The notes: generated by a model not told the origin, from the letters alone. Numbered from the stretch's first letter, positions 28,922-37,706 are shown. The stretch is 64,000 bases of DNA from Actinomycetospora sp. TBRC 11914 (GCF_012933465.1 NZ_JABBND010000001.1:372001-436000); one strand, 5' to 3'. Made by a program: numbers and translations.

Positions 28922-29620
28922 ATGGTCGTCGTGCCGCAGCGCGTCCTGGTCGCCGACGACGACCGCGCCATCCGTGAGTCCCTCGCCCGCGCCCTCGAGC
29001 TGGAGGGCTACGAGACCGTCCCCGTCGTCGACGGCGTCGAGTCGCTGACCCGGATCCGCCAGGAGTCGTTCGACGCCCTGGTCCTCGACGTGATGATGCC
29101 CGGCGTGGACGGGCTCGCCGTGTGCCGCGTCCTGCGCGCCGACGGCGACCGCACCCCGGTGCTCATGCTGACCGCGCGCCAGGAGACCGCCGACCGCGTC
29201 GCGGGCCTCGACGCCGGCGCCGACGACTACCTGCCCAAGCCCTTCGAGCTCGACGAGCTGCTCGCCCGGCTGCGCGCGCTGCTGCGGCGCGCGTCGTTCG
29301 CGGCGCCGGACGACGACCGCGGCGGGCTGCGGGTCGGACCGCTGCACGTCGACCCGGCCGCCCGGCGGGCCTGGTGGGCCGAGGAGGAGCTCGCGCTCTC
29401 GAAGACCGAGTTCGACCTGCTCGAGCTGCTCGTGCGCAACGAGGGCATCGTCCTCGACCACTCCACGGTCTACGAGCGCATCTGGGGCTACGACTTCGGC
29501 GCCGACTCGAAGAACCTCGCGGTCTACATCGGCTACCTGCGCCGCAAGCTGACGACCGCGGGTGCGCCGTCAGTCATCCACACCGTGCGCGGCGTCGGGT
29601 ACACGCTGCGCCGGCCGTGA
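28922..29620 (+). CDS. OmpR-family response regulator, MprA-like
   Basis: A 232-residue response regulator. The receiver domain has VLVADDDRAIRESL (acidic pocket), LVLDVMMPGVDGL (phosphoacceptor Asp), LTARQE and LPKPFELDELLARLRA. The C-terminal winged helix includes LSKTEFDLLELLVRNEG and AVYIGYLRRKL. The start may be ATG 28922 or GTG 28931. The stop overlaps the kinase GTG by four bases. The pair resembles mycobacterial MprA/MprB, an envelope-stress system; the exact signal is unknown. Confidence 0.93.
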   Translation: MVVVPQRVLVADDDRAIRESLARALELEGYETVPVVDGVESLTRIRQESFDALVLDVMMPGVDGLAVCRVLRADGDRTPVLMLTARQETADRVAGLDAGADDYLPKPFELDELLARLRALLRRASFAAPDDDRGGLRVGPLHVDPAARRAWWAEEELALSKTEFDLLELLVRNEGIVLDHSTVYERIWGYDFGADSKNLAVYIGYLRRKLTTAGAPSVIHTVRGVGYTLRRP

Positions 29621-31110
29621 GCCTGCGCGCGCGGTTCGCGCTGGCGTTCGCGCTGGTCAGCGCGGTCGTCGCCGGGTTGGTGGGGGTGCTCAGCTACCAC
29701 GCGGTCGCGGACCGGACCACGCAGGCCAACGACACCACGCTCACCGCCGCCACCACGGCCCTCGCCGCGGGCCAGACCGGTGTCCTCGGCTCCGCGACGC
29801 CCCCGGCCGACGACGACGGCGGCGGCGGACCGCCGCGCGGGGACCGGAGCCGGGGCGACACGCCCGGCCGGTTCCAGATGCTGATCGGCCGGCGGATCGC
29901 CGCCGACGGCACCGTGACGGTGCTCGGCGGGCGCCCGGTGGTGCTGCCCGTCACCGACGCCGCCCGCGGGGTGGTCGGGGCCGCGGCGGCCGGCCGGACC
30001 GACACCACCGAGCTCACCGTCGGGCGCGACGACTACCGGGTCCTGACGACGTCCCTCGGCGGCGGCACCGGCGCGCTGCAGGTGGCGATGGACGTCGACC
30101 TGTCGAACCGGCTCGTGCAGGGAATGGCCAACGAGATCACCGTCGTGAGCCTCGTCGTGCTGGTGGTCGCGGCCGCCGTCGGCTGGCTGCTGGCCGGGCG
30201 CATCACCCAGCGCCTGGTGCGGCTGACCGGGCTGGCCGAGCAGGTCAGCGCGCGCGGCGGGGTGTCGGGTCCCGACGTCGAGGCCCTCGGGACCCCCGTC
30301 GAGGGTCACGACGAGGTGGGGCGGCTCTCGGCGTCGTTCCGCACGATGGTCGAGCGGCTCGCGAGCTCGCGGGAGGCGCAGGACCGACTCGTCCAGGACG
30401 CCGCCCACGAGCTCCGCACGCCGCTCACCAGCCTGCGCACCAACGCGAGCGTGTTGCGGCGCTTCGCCGAGCTCTCCCCCGCCGCCCGCGAGCGGCTCGT
30501 CACCGACGTCCAGGGCGAGACCCGCGAGCTCTCCCAGCTCGTCGACGAGCTCGTCGACCTCGCGCTCTCCGGGCACACCGAGGAGCCCGAGGAGGCGGTG
30601 GCCCTCGCCCCGCTCGCGGAGCGGGTGGCCGACCGCGTGGCGCGCCGCAGCGGGCGGGAGATCGTCGTCGACGCCGACGACTCGGTGGTGCGCGGCTACC
30701 GGGCGAGCCTGGAGCGCGGCGTCGGGAACCTGCTCGAGAACGCCGCCAAGTTCGACGGCGACTCCGGCGAGCCGGTCGAGCTCCGCGTCCGGGCCGGCAC
30801 GACGACGGTCCGCGACCACGGGCCCGGCATCCTCCCGGCCGACGCCGACCGCGTCTTCGACCGCTTCTACCGCGCCGACGCGGCCCGCGGGCTGCCCGGC
30901 TCGGGGCTCGGGCTCGCGATCGTGCGCGACGTCGCCGAGCGGCACGGCGGCGCCGCCTTCGTGACGACGCCGTCGGGCGGTGGTGCGTGCGTCGGGTTCG
31001 GGGTGGCGACCGACCGGCTCGTGGCCGACGACGCGCCGGACGGGGTCGAGGCCCCGCCGGCGCCCGAATCCTCACCGGATTCTCGTGGAGCAGGACCGCC
31101 GCGCGGGTGA
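29617..31110 (+). CDS. Sensor histidine kinase, MprB-like
   Basis: A 497-residue membrane kinase. TM1 is at about 7-28 and TM2 at about 175-197; between them is an extracytoplasmic loop with a Gly/Asp/Arg-rich stretch. A HAMP domain follows, then the H-box QDAAHELRTPLTSLRTNASV and the ATPase with NLLENAAKF (N), DHGPGI (G1) and GSGLGLAIV (G2). It would phosphorylate the response regulator encoded upstream. The last 40 residues are disordered and Pro/Ala-rich. Confidence 0.92.
   Translation: MSLRARFALAFALVSAVVAGLVGVLSYHAVADRTTQANDTTLTAATTALAAGQTGVLGSATPPADDDGGGGPPRGDRSRGDTPGRFQMLIGRRIAADGTVTVLGGRPVVLPVTDAARGVVGAAAAGRTDTTELTVGRDDYRVLTTSLGGGTGALQVAMDVDLSNRLVQGMANEITVVSLVVLVVAAAVGWLLAGRITQRLVRLTGLAEQVSARGGVSGPDVEALGTPVEGHDEVGRLSASFRTMVERLASSREAQDRLVQDAAHELRTPLTSLRTNASVLRRFAELSPAARERLVTDVQGETRELSQLVDELVDLALSGHTEEPEEAVALAPLAERVADRVARRSGREIVVDADDSVVRGYRASLERGVGNLLENAAKFDGDSGEPVELRVRAGTTTVRDHGPGILPADADRVFDRFYRADAARGLPGSGLGLAIVRDVAERHGGAAFVTTPSGGGACVGFGVATDRLVADDAPDGVEAPPAPESSPDSRGAGPPRG
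31066..31088. promoter_or_regulatory. Direct-repeat response-regulator box before DUF1707 gene
   Basis: ATCCTCACCGG followed by ATTCTCGTGG gives the same 11-bp-spaced motif as 28854-28875, here inside the 3-prime end of the kinase gene and about 65 bp before the DUF1707 start. It suggests a separate promoter for that gene under the same regulator. Confidence 0.45.
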
Positions 31111-31151
31111 CGATGGCGCTGCCACCACCGTCGAGCTGCTGGGAGTCGCCG

Positions 31152-31529
31152 ATGTCCGGACCGGATCGGGGGACGCGTGCGTCGGATGCCGAGCGGGAGG
31201 CCGTCGTCGTGCGGCTGCACGCGGCCGTGGGCGAGGGCCGGCTGACCGCCGACGAGGCCGGCGACCGCATGGCCGCGGTCTACGCCGCGCGGTACCGGGA
31301 GGAGCTGGCCGCGCCGGTGGCCGACCTCCCGGGCACCGGAGCGGCCGCGTCGGGCCCGCCGTCGTGGGAGGCGCTGTGGGCGCTGCTGCTGTGGCGGGCC
31401 CGCGTCGTGCTCGACGGCCCGCAGGCGGCGCAGCCCGGCGCGCGGCAGGAACGGGTCGTGGCGGTGCTCGCCGGGCTGGCCGTGCTGTGGACGGTTCTCT
31501 GGGTGCTGCTCGGCGCCGTCGTGGCGTGA
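31152..31529 (+). CDS. DUF1707 domain membrane protein
   Basis: A 125-residue protein. The N-terminal DUF1707 (SHOCT-like) domain spans about residues 8-62 with RASDAEREAVVVRLHAAVGE and RLTADEAGDRMAAVYAARY; one C-terminal membrane segment lies at about 101-123 (VVAVLAGLAVLWTVLWVLLG). ATG 31152 has GGGAG upstream. DUF1707 proteins frequently accompany envelope stress systems; here it follows the MprAB-like pair and has its own copy of the repeat box. Confidence 0.85.
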   Translation: MSGPDRGTRASDAEREAVVVRLHAAVGEGRLTADEAGDRMAAVYAARYREELAAPVADLPGTGAAASGPPSWEALWALLLWRARVVLDGPQAAQPGARQERVVAVLAGLAVLWTVLWVLLGAVVA

Positions 31530-31530
31530 G

Positions 31531-31567
31531 CACGCCCCCGGGGCGCGTGAGGCGCCCCGGGGGCGTG
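31531..31567. terminator. Strong GC hairpin between convergent genes
   Basis: CACGCCCCCGGGGCGC (31531-31546) pairs perfectly with GCGCCCCGGGGGCGTG (31552-31567) around a 5-base loop. It lies directly after the DUF1707 stop and just before the GT39 stop. No T-run. Confidence 0.8.
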
Positions 31568-31576
31568 GTCAGCCGC

Positions 31577-33565
31577 TCAGGCGAGGGGCCGGCCCAGGTC
31601 GTAGACCGTGCGCCCGCCGACCGTCGTCGACGTGAAGTGGCTCGTCACCCAGGCCGTGATCTGGGCGGAGGCGCCGTCGCCGGACCGCCCGCCGCCCCCG
31701 TGGTCGTCCCCGCCGGTGACGAAGTACCGGATCTGGCCGGTCGCCACGTCGGCCTGGAACTGCGCCAGGGTGGGTGCGGGATCGCTGCCGATGAATCCGC
31801 CGACCGACATCACCGGGGTGTTCGACGCGAGCTGGAGCGGCGCGGCGCTCATCGCCCCGACCGCGGCCGCCGACCAGCGGGTCCCGGCCTGCGCGAGCAG
31901 GGCGACCAGGGCGGGCGGGGCGCTCGCCTGGTCGCCGTCGCGGTGTCCGCCGGCGTCGCCGAGCGCGATCTCGGTGCCGCCGCCGGGCCGCAGCGCGGTC
32001 TCGGCGGTCGCGGTGGTGGTCGCGCCCAGCGCCCCGACCAGCGCGACCGTCACCACGGTGGCCCCGAGCGCGCGCAGGGGCCGGCGGACGACGGCCGGGG
32101 TGAGGAGCGCGATCCCGCCCAGGACGGCGAGCCCGGCGAGCGTCCAGCCGAGGACCGGGAGCCAGTCCGACTGGCCCATGACCACCGCGCTCCAGACACC
32201 GGTCCCCGCGACGGCGAGGGCGAGCACGACCCGGGCGCCGAGCTCGGCGCGGTGGCGCCACAGGATCGAGGCGCCGCCGGCGACGGTCATCGCCAACCCG
32301 GGCGCCATGGCCACCGTGTAGTACGAGTGGATCATCCCGCTCATGAAGCTGAACACCACCGCGTGGACGAGCAGCCAGGTGCCGCCGAGCAGGAGCAGGC
32401 CCCGGGACCGGTCGGTGCGCGGTGCCCGGCGGGTCCACCACAGCCCCGCCACCAGCAGCAGCAGGGCGGCCGGCAGGAGCCACGAGGCGTTGTTCGCGAA
32501 CCCGCTGGTGAACAGCCTCGTCAGCCCCGGGCTCTGGTTGGTGGGCCCGCCGCCGCCGAAGCCGCCCGCGGGGCCGCCGGCGCCGCGGAACGGCATGCCT
32601 GCGCCGGGGGCGCCGCCCGCACCGCCGCGGGGGCCGCCGCCACCCGAGCCACCCGAGCCGCCCGAGCCACCCAGGATCCGCGAGGCACCGTTGTAGCCGA
32701 ACGCGAGCTGGAGCAGCGAGTTGTCGGTCGACCCGGCGATGTAGGGCCGGTCCGCGGCGGGCCAGAGCTCGACCAGCAGCACGTACCAGCCCGCGGAGAC
32801 GACGAGGGCGGCCACCGCGGCGACGAGGTCGAGGATCCGCCGGCGCAGCCGGGTCGGCGCGACGACCAGGTGGACCAGGCCCAGGGCGGGCACGACGAGC
32901 ATGACCTGCAGCTGCTTGGTGAGGAACCCGAACCCGACGGCGACACCGGCGGTGACGAGCCACCAGGTGCCGGCCCGGCGTCCGGCGGCCTCGACCGCGC
33001 GGGTGGTGGCGTACCCGGCGAGCACCAGGACGAGCACGAGGAGGGCATCGGGGTTGTCGTAGCGGAACATGAGCGCCGCGATGGGGGTCGCGGCCAGCAG
33101 CGCCGCGGCCCCCAGGGCGGTGCGCGGCCCGGACCAGCGCCGCACGGTGGCGTACACCAGCCCGACCGAGACCACCCCCATCAGCGCCTCGGGCACGAGC
33201 ATCGACCAGGACGAGAACCCGAAGAGCCGACCCGAGAGCGCCATGACCCACATCGCCGCGGGGGGCTTGTCGACGGTGATGGTGCCGGGCGCGTCCAGTG
33301 CGCCGAACAGCCACGCCTTCCACGACTGCGTCCCGGCCTGCACCGCCGCCGCGTAGAACGTGTTGGCCCACCCGTTGCCGGCGAGGTCCCACAGGTAGGT
33401 GACCGCGGTGAGCACCAGGAGACCGAGCAGCGCGGGGCGGGCCCAGCGCGGGTCGTCGGGCCGCCCGCGCAGGAGTCGTCGGGCCCGGCCCGGGCGTGGT
33501 GGATCGGACGTCGCCGCGGCGACGCCGCGGGGAGAGGCGGGTCCGGTCTCGGTCGTGGCGGTCAC
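31577..33565 (-). CDS. GT39-family membrane glycosyltransferase (ArnT-like)
   Basis: A 662-residue polytopic protein with about 11-13 membrane segments. NGWANTFYAAAVQAGTQSW and ITVDKPPAAMWVMALSGRLFG in the first loop are the PMT/ArnT signature, with the catalytic Asp in the VDKPP motif. A Gly/Pro-rich low-complexity loop (about residues 298-345) interrupts the membrane domain. The C-terminal 130 residues are a soluble extracytoplasmic domain. The protein would transfer a sugar from a polyprenyl-phosphate donor to a cell-envelope acceptor. The actinobacterial homologues with this loop are largely uncharacterised. Confidence 0.9.
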   Translation of the reverse strand: MTATTETGPASPRGVAAATSDPPRPGRARRLLRGRPDDPRWARPALLGLLVLTAVTYLWDLAGNGWANTFYAAAVQAGTQSWKAWLFGALDAPGTITVDKPPAAMWVMALSGRLFGFSSWSMLVPEALMGVVSVGLVYATVRRWSGPRTALGAAALLAATPIAALMFRYDNPDALLVLVLVLAGYATTRAVEAAGRRAGTWWLVTAGVAVGFGFLTKQLQVMLVVPALGLVHLVVAPTRLRRRILDLVAAVAALVVSAGWYVLLVELWPAADRPYIAGSTDNSLLQLAFGYNGASRILGGSGGSGGSGGGGPRGGAGGAPGAGMPFRGAGGPAGGFGGGGPTNQSPGLTRLFTSGFANNASWLLPAALLLLVAGLWWTRRAPRTDRSRGLLLLGGTWLLVHAVVFSFMSGMIHSYYTVAMAPGLAMTVAGGASILWRHRAELGARVVLALAVAGTGVWSAVVMGQSDWLPVLGWTLAGLAVLGGIALLTPAVVRRPLRALGATVVTVALVGALGATTTATAETALRPGGGTEIALGDAGGHRDGDQASAPPALVALLAQAGTRWSAAAVGAMSAAPLQLASNTPVMSVGGFIGSDPAPTLAQFQADVATGQIRYFVTGGDDHGGGGRSGDGASAQITAWVTSHFTSTTVGGRTVYDLGRPLA

Positions 33566-33681
33566 GGAGGTGCTCCCGAGGGTGGGTGATCAGGTCGTCG
33601 GGCCGCGAGCGTCGGCACGTCGCCTGGCGGATTCCTCAGTGCGACCTGTGAGCGGGATGGGGAGGCGCGCCGCGGGACCCG

Positions 33682-33705
33682 GTTCTCACCGAGCTCTCAC
33701 CCGCG
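33682..33705. promoter_or_regulatory. Direct-repeat box before 33779 gene
   Basis: GTTCTCACCGA followed by GCTCTCACCCG is an 11-bp-spaced direct repeat matching the boxes at 28854 and 31066. It is followed by CGCGCCACGTCGG, which is also found after the box at 34221. It lies about 75 bp before the start of the 143-residue membrane protein. Confidence 0.5.
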
Positions 33706-33778
33706 CCACGTCGGACTCTGACCGAACCCGGGAAACCCGGTACTCCCTGACGCCCGTCCAGACTCCCCGGAGGACCAC

Positions 33779-34210
33779 ATGACCGACCTCGCCGCCCGTC
33801 CCCGCGCCGCCACCACCCCGGCGCTGCGCGCCGTCCAGGCCCTCGCGGTGCTGACCGTTCTCGAGCTGGCGTGGCAGTTCGCCACGGCGGGGGAGATGGT
33901 CGGGCGGTCGCACAGCCGCGGCGCCCACGAGCTGCACTCCGCGGGCGCGATCGTGCTCCACGTCCTGACCGGGCTGCTGACGATCGCGGCCGTGGCCTAC
34001 TGGCGGGGGCGCGGCGCGCCGCTGTGGCCCGCCGTCCTCGCCGCCGTCGTCTTCGTCCTCACCTTCGTGCAGGCCTACCTCGGCGACGACGAGACCCTCT
34101 ACCTCCACGTCCCCGGGGCGCTCGTCCTCACCGTCGGCAGCGTGTGGGTGCTGGCGTGGTCCTTCACGCCCGGTGCCCGCGTCGTCACCGGCTCGCGGCA
34201 CCACACGTAG
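33779..34210 (+). CDS. Small four-helix membrane protein, function unknown
   Basis: A 143-residue protein with four predicted membrane helices: about 18-36, 56-74, 81-102 and 110-128. Several His residues lie near the helix ends (GRSHSRGAHELHSAGAIVLHVL), which could ligate haem or metal. ATG 33779 follows CGGAGG. It resembles DUF6220-type membrane proteins but I am not certain. It stands first in front of the flavin electron-transfer genes and shares their promoter-type motif. Confidence 0.7.
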   Translation: MTDLAARPRAATTPALRAVQALAVLTVLELAWQFATAGEMVGRSHSRGAHELHSAGAIVLHVLTGLLTIAAVAYWRGRGAPLWPAVLAAVVFVLTFVQAYLGDDETLYLHVPGALVLTVGSVWVLAWSFTPGARVVTGSRHHT

Positions 34211-34220
34211 CCCGGGCGCC

Positions 34221-34253
34221 GTTCTTACCGATCTCCGAACCGCGCCACGTCGG
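34221..34253. promoter_or_regulatory. Degenerate copy of the direct-repeat box plus shared 13-mer
   Basis: GTTCTTACCGATCTCCGAAC is a weaker version of the box at 33682, followed by the identical 13-mer CGCGCCACGTCGG (34241-34253). The two intergenic regions look like duplicated promoters. It lies about 100 bp before the gene at 34352. Confidence 0.45.
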
Positions 34254-34351
34254 TGCATTACCGGCCGCGGCGATCGTGGACCTCACCCGATCGACGACCC
34301 GCCGGCGCCCCGCCGGGCCCGGGAGGTCGACCCGCACACCCGAGGTGAGCG

Positions 34352-34978
34352 ATGAGCCGCGAGGACGACTCCCCCACTCCCGCCGACGACGCCGCGGCGC
34401 AGGGCCGCACGGTGGCCGAGGGCCACGAGGAGGCGCCCGCGCACAGCGGTTCCCGGTGGGAGCCGCAGACCGGGACGTCCGAGGCGGCCGCGCCGGACCA
34501 GGACGGGCCGGACCAGGACGCGCCGGACCAGGACGCGCCGGACCAGGACGCGCCGGACCAGGACGGACGCACCGAGCAGGCCGTCACGGCCGAGGGCGCC
34601 CCGGCGGCCGCCGCGGGCACCACGTGGTGGCACCACGAGGCCCCCGCTCCCGCCCGGCCCCGGCGACGCGGCCTGCGGGTCGCGGCCGGCGTCGGCGCCG
34701 CGGTGGTGCTGGCCGGCGGCGGGTTCGCCGTCGGCCACGCGGTCGGCGACTCCGGGCCCGACGGCGGCCCGGACGGCGGCCCCGGTGCCTCCGTCGGGCG
34801 CCACCACGACCACGACGGCGGGCTCGGCGGCTTCGGTGGCCGGGGCCAGACGGCGCCGGGCCAGGGCCAGACCGGTCAGGGCCAGACGACGCCGAGCCAG
34901 GGCCAGACCGGGCAGGGCCAGACCGGGCAGAACACCTCCGCGAGCACGAGCGCGATCCTCGGCGGGCTGTTCACGTGA
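34352..34978 (+). CDS. Single-pass membrane protein with low-complexity arms
   Basis: A 208-residue protein. The N-terminal 105 residues are acidic and disordered and contain four or five copies of a DQDAP repeat (15-bp DNA repeat at 34494-34567). One membrane helix lies at about 110-132 (VAAGVGAAVVLAGGGFAVGHAV). The extracytoplasmic tail is Gly/Gln/Thr-rich with GQTGQGQT repeats. ATG 34352 follows GAGGTGAGCG. The stop overlaps the next GTG by four bases, so it is coupled to the ferric-reductase-like protein. No enzymatic motif is seen; a scaffold or linker for the envelope electron-transfer chain is possible. Confidence 0.7.
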   Translation: MSREDDSPTPADDAAAQGRTVAEGHEEAPAHSGSRWEPQTGTSEAAAPDQDGPDQDAPDQDAPDQDAPDQDGRTEQAVTAEGAPAAAAGTTWWHHEAPAPARPRRRGLRVAAGVGAAVVLAGGGFAVGHAVGDSGPDGGPDGGPGASVGRHHDHDGGLGGFGGRGQTAPGQGQTGQGQTTPSQGQTGQGQTGQNTSASTSAILGGLFT

Positions 34979-36396
34979 CCGCCCTGACCGACCGCCCCAC
35001 CGCGCGCGGGACGGTCTCCGGGACCGGCGCCGCGCACCGTCGGGACCGCCGTTCCCCGCTCGCCGCCCGGGACCGCTGGATCCGGACGGCCGCCGAGGCG
35101 CTCCTCGTCGTCGGGCTCACCCTCGTGACGTTCTGGTGGGCGACCGGCGGCGGGCTGACCGACCTCGGTGGCTGGGCCTCCGGGCTCACCTCGCTCGGCC
35201 GGCTGACCGGGCTGCTCGCGACGGTGCTGCTGCTCGCGCAGGTCCTGCTCATGGCGCGGGTCCCGGCGCTCGAGCAGGCGTTCGGGCAGGACCGCCTCGC
35301 GGCCGCGCACCGGCTCGTCGGGTTCACGTCGTTCACCGGGATGATCGCCCACGTCGGGCTCATCACCTGGGGCTACGCGGCGGGCGACCTGCTGGCCACC
35401 CCGGGCGAGCTGTGGGACCTGACCACCACCTACCCGGGCATGCTGCTCGCCGTCGCCGGGACCGCGTGCCTCGTCCTGGTCGTCGTGACGAGCGTGCGGG
35501 CGGCGCGGGTGCGGCTGCGCTACGAGTCGTGGCACCTGTTGCACCTCTACGCCTATCTCGGGGTCGGGCTCGCGCTGCCCCACCAGCTCTGGACCGGGCA
35601 GGAGTTCCTGGCCTCGACCGCGCGCACGGTGTTCTGGTGGACCGCGTGGGCACTGACGGCGGCCGCGGTGCTGGCCTTCCGCGTCGGGCTGCCGCTGTAC
35701 CGCTCGCTGCGCCACCGCGTCGTCGTGACCTCGGTGGTGGGAGAGGGCGACGGCTGCGTGTCGGTCTACCTGACCGGCCGCCACCTCGACGAGCTCGGCG
35801 CCGCCGCGGGCCAGTTCCTCCAGTGGCGCTTCCTGACCCGCCGTGGCTGGTCGCGGGCGCACCCGTACTCGCTCTCGGCGGCCCCCGACGGCCGCAGCCT
35901 GCGGATCACCGTCAAGGACCTCGGCGACGGCACCGCGGAGGTCCCCGGCCTGCGCCCCGGCACCACGGTGCTCATCGAGGGTCCCTACGGCCGGCTCACG
36001 GCCCGCGCCCGTACGTCCGACCGCGTCGCCCTGATCGGCGCCGGTGTCGGGATCACCCCGCTGCGGGCGCTCGCCGAGGACCTCGACGCCGACGTGGTGG
36101 TCCTGCACCGCTTCCGCCACGAGCCGCTGTTCGCCCGCGAGTTCGCCGTCCTCGCCCGGGAGCGCCGGATCGGCCTGGTCCCCCTCCCCGGGCGGCGGCG
36201 CGGCCCCGACTCCTGGCTCGGCACCGGGGTCGGGCCGGTCGACGACCTCACCGCCCTGCGGGCCCGCGTCCCCGACATCGCCGAGCGCGACGTCTACGTC
36301 TGCGGTCCCGGGCCCTGGACCGAGCAGGTCCGGCGCACCCTCCACGCGGCCGGGACCCCCACCGACCGCATCCACACCGAGACCTTCGGATGGTGA
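34975..36396 (+). CDS. Ferric-reductase-like transmembrane flavocytochrome
   Basis: A 473-residue protein with an N-terminal six-helix ferric-reductase-like domain (about 36-245) containing paired His (AAHRLVGF, MIAHVGLI, SWHLLHLYAYLG, LPHQLW) for b-type haems. A cytoplasmic FNR-type module follows: FAD block RAHPYSLSAAP (about 300), phosphate loop IEGPYGRLTARA, NAD(P) block ALIGAGVGITPLRAL and terminal VCGPGPW. It would move electrons from NAD(P)H across the membrane. GTG 34975 and the stop both overlap neighbours by four bases. Its partner is probably the FMN-binding protein that follows. Confidence 0.9.
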   Translation: MTALTDRPTARGTVSGTGAAHRRDRRSPLAARDRWIRTAAEALLVVGLTLVTFWWATGGGLTDLGGWASGLTSLGRLTGLLATVLLLAQVLLMARVPALEQAFGQDRLAAAHRLVGFTSFTGMIAHVGLITWGYAAGDLLATPGELWDLTTTYPGMLLAVAGTACLVLVVVTSVRAARVRLRYESWHLLHLYAYLGVGLALPHQLWTGQEFLASTARTVFWWTAWALTAAAVLAFRVGLPLYRSLRHRVVVTSVVGEGDGCVSVYLTGRHLDELGAAAGQFLQWRFLTRRGWSRAHPYSLSAAPDGRSLRITVKDLGDGTAEVPGLRPGTTVLIEGPYGRLTARARTSDRVALIGAGVGITPLRALAEDLDADVVVLHRFRHEPLFAREFAVLARERRIGLVPLPGRRRGPDSWLGTGVGPVDDLTALRARVPDIAERDVYVCGPGPWTEQVRRTLHAAGTPTDRIHTETFGW

Positions 36397-36926
36397 GACC
36401 ACCCATGCTCCCCGCCGGCTTCGACCGCGGCGCCCGCCGCATCGCGCTCTGGGGGCTGACGACCGTCAGCACCGTCGTCCTGCTCTTCTCCTACCGCACC
36501 TCGACGTCCTCGGCGCTCCCGACCGCGGCCGGGACACCGAGCACCGGCACCGCCACGACGGGCACCTCCGCCGCCCCGAGCACCACCAGCACGACCGGCA
36601 CGACCGGCACCACCAGCAGCGGGACCGCCACGAAGAACAGCACCTACACCGGCACCGTCACCGGGGCCGCCGCCGACACCCGGTGGGGCCCGGTGCAGGT
36701 GAAGGTGACGCTCGCGAGCGGGAAGATCACCGCGGTCGACGTCGTGCAGGAGCCCGACTCCAACAACCGCGACCAGGAGATCAACGCCGAGGCGGTCCCG
36801 CAGCTGGTCTCCGAGACCCTGCAGGCCCAGAACGCGCAGATCGACATGGTCAGCGGCGCGACCTACACCTCCGAGGGCTACGTGCAGTCGCTGCAGAGCG
36901 CGCTCGACCAGGCCGGTGTCGCATGA
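36393..36926 (+). CDS. Membrane-anchored FMN-binding domain protein (ApbE substrate)
   Basis: A 177-residue protein: an N-terminal membrane anchor or signal (ALWGLTTVSTVVLLFSY, about 17-33), a Thr/Ser-rich linker (about 40-85), then an FMN-binding domain (about 92-175). SGATYTSEGYVQSLQSAL is the flavinylation motif, in which the Thr of SGAT-Y-T is covalently modified by ApbE. GTG 36393 overlaps the previous stop; ATG 36390 and ATG 36405 are alternatives. It should sit outside the membrane as a one-domain electron acceptor. Confidence 0.88.
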   Translation: MRPPMLPAGFDRGARRIALWGLTTVSTVVLLFSYRTSTSSALPTAAGTPSTGTATTGTSAAPSTTSTTGTTGTTSSGTATKNSTYTGTVTGAAADTRWGPVQVKVTLASGKITAVDVVQEPDSNNRDQEINAEAVPQLVSETLQAQNAQIDMVSGATYTSEGYVQSLQSALDQAGVA

Positions 36927-37690
36927 CGACGGCCGTGGTCCCGGTGGCGCGGCGGGTGGAGCACGTGATGGGGATGCCTGTCAGCCTGGCGCTGCGCGGC
37001 CTCCACACCGACGACGACGTCGCCGACGCTGCGTGGGCGGCGGTGCTGGCGAGCCTGCGCGAGACCGACCGGGTGTTCAGCACCTACCGGGACGACTCGG
37101 TCGTCGCCGCGATCCGCCGCGGCGAGCTCGCCGTCACCGACGCCCCCGCGGTCGTCGGTGAGGTCCTCGCGCTCGGCGCCCGCGCCACGCGGGCCAGCGA
37201 CGGCGCGTTCTCGGTGTGGCGCCCCGGACCCGCCGGCCACCCGGTGCTCGACCCGAGCGGGGTGGTCAAGGGCTGGGCGCTCGAGCGGGCCGCCGCCGCG
37301 CTGCACGCCCTGCCCGGCACCGACTCGTGTGTCTCCGCGGGCGGGGACATGGTGTGCCGGTCACGCTCGGGGCAGCCGTGGCGGGTCGGGATCGAGGACC
37401 CCCACGACCCCACCCGGGTGCTGGCCACCGTGGAGATCACCGACGGCGCGGTGGCGACCTCCGGGGCCGCGCACCGCGGCGCGCACCTGGTGGACGCCCG
37501 CACCGGGGCCGTCCCGGGCAGCGTCGCGCAGGTGACGGTGGTGGCGTCGTCGCTGACCGACGCCGACATCGACGCCACCGCCGCCTACGCCCTGGGTGCC
37601 CGCGCCGCGCAGTGGCTCGGGCAGCGCGTCGGGCGCAGCGGCCTGGTCGTGTGGGCCGACGGCACCACCACCACGGTCCCCGCGCGCTGA
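36923..37690 (+). CDS. apbE: FAD:protein FMN transferase
   Basis: A 255-residue ApbE protein. VEHVMGMPVSLAL is the N-terminal block, DPSGVVKGWALERAA the FAD-binding region, SAGGDMVC the SxGGD motif, and ATSGAAHRGAHLVDARTG the C-terminal block with the metal-binding Asp region. No signal peptide is evident; actinobacterial ApbE proteins vary in this. ATG 36923 overlaps the FMN-binding gene by four bases, so the modifying enzyme is coupled to its substrate. Confidence 0.92.
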   Translation: MTTAVVPVARRVEHVMGMPVSLALRGLHTDDDVADAAWAAVLASLRETDRVFSTYRDDSVVAAIRRGELAVTDAPAVVGEVLALGARATRASDGAFSVWRPGPAGHPVLDPSGVVKGWALERAAAALHALPGTDSCVSAGGDMVCRSRSGQPWRVGIEDPHDPTRVLATVEITDGAVATSGAAHRGAHLVDARTGAVPGSVAQVTVVASSLTDADIDATAAYALGARAAQWLGQRVGRSGLVVWADGTTTTVPAR

Positions 37691-37706
37691 GCCGTCGGGG
37701 GCCTCG

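Noticed and set aside
29122-29616. Upstream extension of the histidine kinase frame
   Set aside because: This part is the shadow frame of the response regulator; GTG 29617 with a four-base overlap and an immediate membrane helix is the natural start.
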